Assembly (NCBI RefSeq): GCF_001277295.1
Contig: NZ_CP011456.1
Location: 186,001-250,000 of the forward strand
DNA: 64,000 nt
Reading direction: 5' to 3'
Origin: Anabaena sp. WA102
GTDB lineage: Bacteria > Cyanobacteriota > Cyanobacteriia > Cyanobacteriales > Nostocaceae
The translations under genes and the position numbers were made by a program. The notes beneath the pieces are model-generated. The model ran no database searches. It was not told where the DNA came from and worked only from the letters and a program-made list of their open reading frames with translations. Below, piece by piece: positions 61,153-64,000 of this stretch. Every line of letters starts with the position of its first letter. The first letter of the stretch is position 1.

Positions 61153-61154
61153 CT

Positions 61155-61187
61155 AGATCCCCGACTTCTTTGAGAAGTCGGGGATCT
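61155..61187. terminator. AGATCCCCGACTTC palindrome downstream of the acetyltransferase
   Basis: AGATCCCCGACTTCTT pairs with GAGAAGTCGGGGATCT, three bases after the family A element and 17 bases beyond the stop of the gene at 61204. It fits a terminator for that minus-strand gene. Confidence 0.65.
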
Positions 61188-61203
61188 ATTTTGATCTATT
61201 TCC

Positions 61204-62373
61204 TTATTTGAAAGGTAACTCTGCATTAATGGCATCCATTTCTTTTTGTTCTAGTTGATTAACTTCCCGCACCCAAGGCAGGATAATTTGCCCTAAACGG
61301 TGGTTATAAAAGCGATGCAGGCTGTAATTCGGTGTAGCAGGGAACCCCCGGCGTTTTTTATGTTTACCACCAGCACCGGGGTCAAAATTTTGGATACCAT
61401 GAGCGATCGCCCATTCAATTGGTGCATAATAACAAGCATCAAAATGTAAGCAATCTATGTCTTGAAAACTCCCCCAATAACGCCCATATAGTTTGTCTTC
61501 TTTAAATAAACAAAAGGACATCCCCACTGGTTGACCTGGATCTTCTTGATTATAAGCCGCAAAAAATACCACCCGATGCCGATAATTATGGTGCAACTGT
61601 TCAAAAAAGTTCTTGGTTAAATACTTACTTCCCCACCAACCAAATTTATCACAGGTATCAGCATAAAAGTCATACATTAACGGAAACATAGAGTTAGGAA
61701 TTTCCTCACCCGTTAATGCTTGCAATCTTAAACCTGCCTTTTCTACAGCTTTACGTTCCCGTTTAATATTCCGTCTTTGATTAGCATTAAATCCAGTTAA
61801 ATAATCATCAAAAGTTTGAAAATTAGCATTTTCCCAAATATAACTATGATGTAGCCAAGTTGTAAAACCCTGACTTTCTAAAATCGGTCGCCATTGGGGA
61901 TCAACATAGAGAAAATGACAACCAGAAATCCGATGTTTCACACAAAAACTATCAATTTCATGGAGCATTAAAGCTGTAATTTCTTCCTCATTTTCTCCCG
62001 CAGCAATTAAAAAGCGATAGCCTTCAGTCGGGGTAAATGGAGTCATTCCCAGCAACTTTGGATAATACTCTATTCCCAAGCGAGAAGCTAATTCTGCCCA
62101 TTGATGATCAAAAACAAATTCCCCTTGGCTATGTCCTTTTAAATATAAAGGAGCAGCGGCAATTAAAGTTCTATCTCGCCACAAAATCAAGTGATTTGGC
62201 AACCAACCAGTATTGGCTGTAACACTTTGAGATATTTCCAAATTGTGCAACCAATCCCATTCTAAAAAAGGCGTTTTTAACGGCATCGCTAAAGCATCCC
62301 AGTCTGCTTGGGGAACATCAGCGATTGTGTGCGTCCAAACAAGAGAATAATGGGGTTTGTGTTCTTTGATCAT
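61204..62373 (-). CDS. GNAT-like acyltransferase (peptidogalycan biosynthesis-type, COG3146)
   Basis: The 389-aa protein matches the COG3146 family, built from two GNAT-like folds. Visible segments are WDWLHNLEISQSVTANTGWLP, HQWAELASRLGIEYYPKLLG, TPFTPTEGYRFLI, SCHFLYVDPQWRP-like HFLYVDPQWRPIL, RRNIKRERKAVEKAG and FDPGAGGKHKKRRGF. Members are thought to be N-acyltransferases in cell-envelope biosynthesis; direct evidence is limited. The ATG at 62373 lies upstream of the first recognised segment. It is followed by a palindromic terminator at 61155. Confidence 0.83.
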   Translation of the reverse strand: MIKEHKPHYSLVWTHTIADVPQADWDALAMPLKTPFLEWDWLHNLEISQSVTANTGWLPNHLILWRDRTLIAAAPLYLKGHSQGEFVFDHQWAELASRLGIEYYPKLLGMTPFTPTEGYRFLIAAGENEEEITALMLHEIDSFCVKHRISGCHFLYVDPQWRPILESQGFTTWLHHSYIWENANFQTFDDYLTGFNANQRRNIKRERKAVEKAGLRLQALTGEEIPNSMFPLMYDFYADTCDKFGWWGSKYLTKNFFEQLHHNYRHRVVFFAAYNQEDPGQPVGMSFCLFKEDKLYGRYWGSFQDIDCLHFDACYYAPIEWAIAHGIQNFDPGAGGKHKKRRGFPATPNYSLHRFYNHRLGQIILPWVREVNQLEQKEMDAINAELPFK

Positions 62374-62459
62374 TGTGTATTTGTCCAGTAATTTTAGATT
62401 TACTTTTGACTCATGCTTGGGCGCACCACATTTCTGGTCTGGGCGCAGGCCCAGCGCCC

Positions 62460-63143
62460 CTACGGGATTATTCTATAGTGTAAAAATACTTCCTGCTCTA
62501 CGGTGGATACTTCTAATAATTGTAACTTAGGAGCAAGATCAGATAAAAATCCTGTCCCCTCAACAGGTGAAGGCGCAATATTACCACCTAAAATCAGTGG
62601 ACAAATAGTTAACCAGATTTCATCAATTAAATTAGATTCTAGGAAAGATGCTACTAATTGTCCTCCTCCCAAAATAGCTAAACGGGTAATTTGTAAACTT
62701 GTGAAATATTCTAAAGCCGCCAAAATGTCAATTTCTTGGCTAGGAGTTTCAAAGACTAAAACTTCTTCAAACTCTGATCTTTCTTGCCAAAAATAAGCAC
62801 CCAGAGAGGTTGTGAGTAACCATCGTCTCACCGGTTGTTGAAAAAATTTAATGTCCGGATTCAGGTTGCCTGAACGGGAAATCACTATATGAACTGGCTG
62901 GGGGTGCTGATTCGCTATTTTTCTTTGTTGCAAGAGTATTGCGTCTGTAATGGTCATTGTTGTACCGTAGGCACGAAGAGTACCAGCACCAAATAAAACG
63001 GCATCAGATGCAGCAATTTGTTTCCCCAGGTGTATTTTATCAGCCATTGAGCCAAATCGAGCAGGCGATCGCCTAAAATCTGCTATTTTGCCATCGGCAC
63101 TCATGGCTAAAACTACTGTGGTATGAGGACGATGTTGCATCAT
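62460..63143 (-). CDS. RibD C-terminal domain protein (dihydrofolate reductase-like)
   Basis: The 227-aa protein resembles the reductase domain of RibD and the DHFR superfamily: TTVVLAMSADGKIADFRRSP, AVLFGAGTLRAYGTTMT, PVHIVISRSGNLNPD, LAILGGGQLVASFLESNLID and PLILGGNIAPSPVEGTG. In riboflavin synthesis RibD reduces a pyrimidine intermediate; this standalone version may do that or act on another pyrimidine/pterin. The deaminase half of RibD is absent. The start ATG at 63143 (MMQHRPHT) is the first of two adjacent Mets. Confidence 0.84.
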   Translation of the reverse strand: MMQHRPHTTVVLAMSADGKIADFRRSPARFGSMADKIHLGKQIAASDAVLFGAGTLRAYGTTMTITDAILLQQRKIANQHPQPVHIVISRSGNLNPDIKFFQQPVRRWLLTTSLGAYFWQERSEFEEVLVFETPSQEIDILAALEYFTSLQITRLAILGGGQLVASFLESNLIDEIWLTICPLILGGNIAPSPVEGTGFLSDLAPKLQLLEVSTVEQEVFLHYRIIP

Positions 63144-63487
63144 TGCATTGCTCTGATATTTCTGCTTGGTAGATATATTTTCTCACAATTTATCACAATA
63201 AGACAAGATTGATAACTTTTATACCATTAATATGCAACAGCACTCACTATTTAATCTACATTTTATGAATTTTGTTATATTATGTTTGTCCTTAAACGAG
63301 AGTAAGAATTAGTTAATTTTTTAATTTTTTAATTTTTTAATTTTTTAATTCTTACCTGTTATCTCTTATTTCCATAAGAAATTTAAACTAATAGTAAACT
63401 TATCATCAACTAATAAAATGTCTCCTTTGGTTAGTGTAATTTCATATCTTTGTAATTGTCGTTTAAAGATGCGAAGTGAGACAAACA
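63144..63487. other. Intergenic region before the terminal sensor gene
   Basis: Divergent promoters are expected here. It contains a nonamer repeat TTAATTTTT, about four copies from 63312 to 63350, and nothing else I can identify. Confidence 0.5.
63312..63350. repeat. TTAATTTTT nonanucleotide repeat
   Basis: Four copies of an A/T-only nine-base unit; likely a slippage-prone, bendable tract in the divergent promoter region. Confidence 0.85.
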
Positions 63488-64000
63488 ATGGCTAAATCTC
63501 GTCAATCGTCATTTCGACAAATTTTAGTAACAAGAATACTACTGGTATTTGTCCCAGTTTTATTAGTAGGAGAAATGGTTGCCCTCAATAAAGCCCGTTC
63601 TAGTCTGTTAAATACTGCCCGACAAAATTTAACAGAAAGTGCGGTTAACAAACGAGAAAAAATTAGTGATGATATTGCCGCCTTGCGCTCCGATTTAATT
63701 ACAGCCAGTCAGACACAAGTAATTAAATCTGGTTCACCTTTCCAAATTGAACAATTTCTTAAACAGCTACACAAACAACTGCCAACCAAAATTAATTGTC
63801 TCCAATTCACCCACATTAAAAAAGGTGAAATAATAGCTAGTAGTTGTGGTATTCAAGAAATTACCCCACCTGGCTTATCTGCCACCAGTGATGATGTTGA
63901 TATTCAATTCATATTACCATCTCAATCTGGAAAAACTGGTAAAAGAGACAAACAAAATCAACTCCAGTTATTTTTATCAATTCCTATTGCTAATCAACGT
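63488..64000 (+). CDS. N-terminus of a membrane sensor protein (3' end outside window)
   Basis: From the ATG at 63488 the window contains 171 codons. The N-terminus MAKSRQSSFRQILVTRILLV is followed by a hydrophobic helix (about 11-28, QILVTRILLVFVPVLLVG) and an extracytoplasmic part with RQNLTESAVNKREKISDDIA, LRSDLITASQTQVIKSG and INCLQFTHIKKGEIIASSCG. This layout is typical of dCache-type sensor histidine kinases or diguanylate cyclases of cyanobacteria. The output domain lies beyond the edge, so its class cannot be decided. Confidence 0.75.
   Translation, partial: MAKSRQSSFRQILVTRILLVFVPVLLVGEMVALNKARSSLLNTARQNLTESAVNKREKISDDIAALRSDLITASQTQVIKSGSPFQIEQFLKQLHKQLPTKINCLQFTHIKKGEIIASSCGIQEITPPGLSATSDDVDIQFILPSQSGKTGKRDKQNQLQLFLSIPIANQR

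Noticed and set aside
1..64000. tRNA or rRNA genes
   Set aside because: No cloverleaf with a GGTTCRA-type arm or rRNA sequence was recognised by eye; a tRNA-scanning program would be decisive.

Overview
The window comes from a filamentous cyanobacterium, most likely a heterocyst-forming Nostocales species. It carries chlI (chlorophyll synthesis), an orange carotenoid protein, psb32 (photosystem II repair), the cyanobacterial/plastid ribosomal protein PSRP-3, a NADP-type urea uptake cluster, many GCGATCGC (HIP1) octamers, heptanucleotide tandem repeats and low-GC DNA crowded with small palindromic repeats. The genus cannot be fixed from the sequence alone.

Layout. 1-3.2 kb: 5' part of a nucleotidyltransferase/phosphomannomutase fusion (minus strand), a small membrane protein and a YciI-like protein. 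3.2-8.8 kb: the complete urtABCDE urea ABC transporter behind a good NtcA-type promoter. 9.1-15.1 kb: pheT, two Uma2-family nucleases with a methyltransferase relic between them, a small membrane protein and chlI. 15.1-18.1 kb: gene graveyard with a GUN4-domain fragment, a truncated tnpB, an intact SDR-type dehydratase gene and a frameshifted metal-ion ABC permease relic. 18.2-23.4 kb: an accessory cluster of a Ser/Thr kinase, a COP23 protein, a trypsin-like protease and a protease-GUN4 fusion, with a ~150 bp direct repeat on both sides of its first three genes. 23.5-31.9 kb: YHS lipoprotein, FHA-oxidoreductase fusion, HAD hydrolase, TPR protein, NurA-domain protein and DacB. 31.9-35.4 kb: dnaB with two inteins, then rplI. 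35.6-42 kb: a ParE-type toxin pair, DUF29 protein, gloB, a large 53-bp tandem array, a UbiB/ABC1 kinase and a PIN toxin pair. 42.6-64 kb: mostly housekeeping genes (gpmI, secG, OCP, PSRP-3, dihydrofolate reductase, era, a SNF2 helicase, an SbcD-like nuclease, cysH, psb32, a RibD-like reductase), a WD40 pseudokinase and the start of a membrane sensor at the right edge.

Genes that work together: the five urt genes encode one urea importer, expected to be switched on by nitrogen shortage; the two toxin-antitoxin pairs are self-contained; the kinase/COP23/protease/GUN4 group looks like one envelope-associated signalling or defence-like unit, but that is inference. Most of the non-coding DNA is made of miniature transposable elements, several with clear terminal inverted repeats and target duplications, simple tandem repeats and IS200/IS605 right-end relics. 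No tRNA, rRNA or CRISPR array was found.
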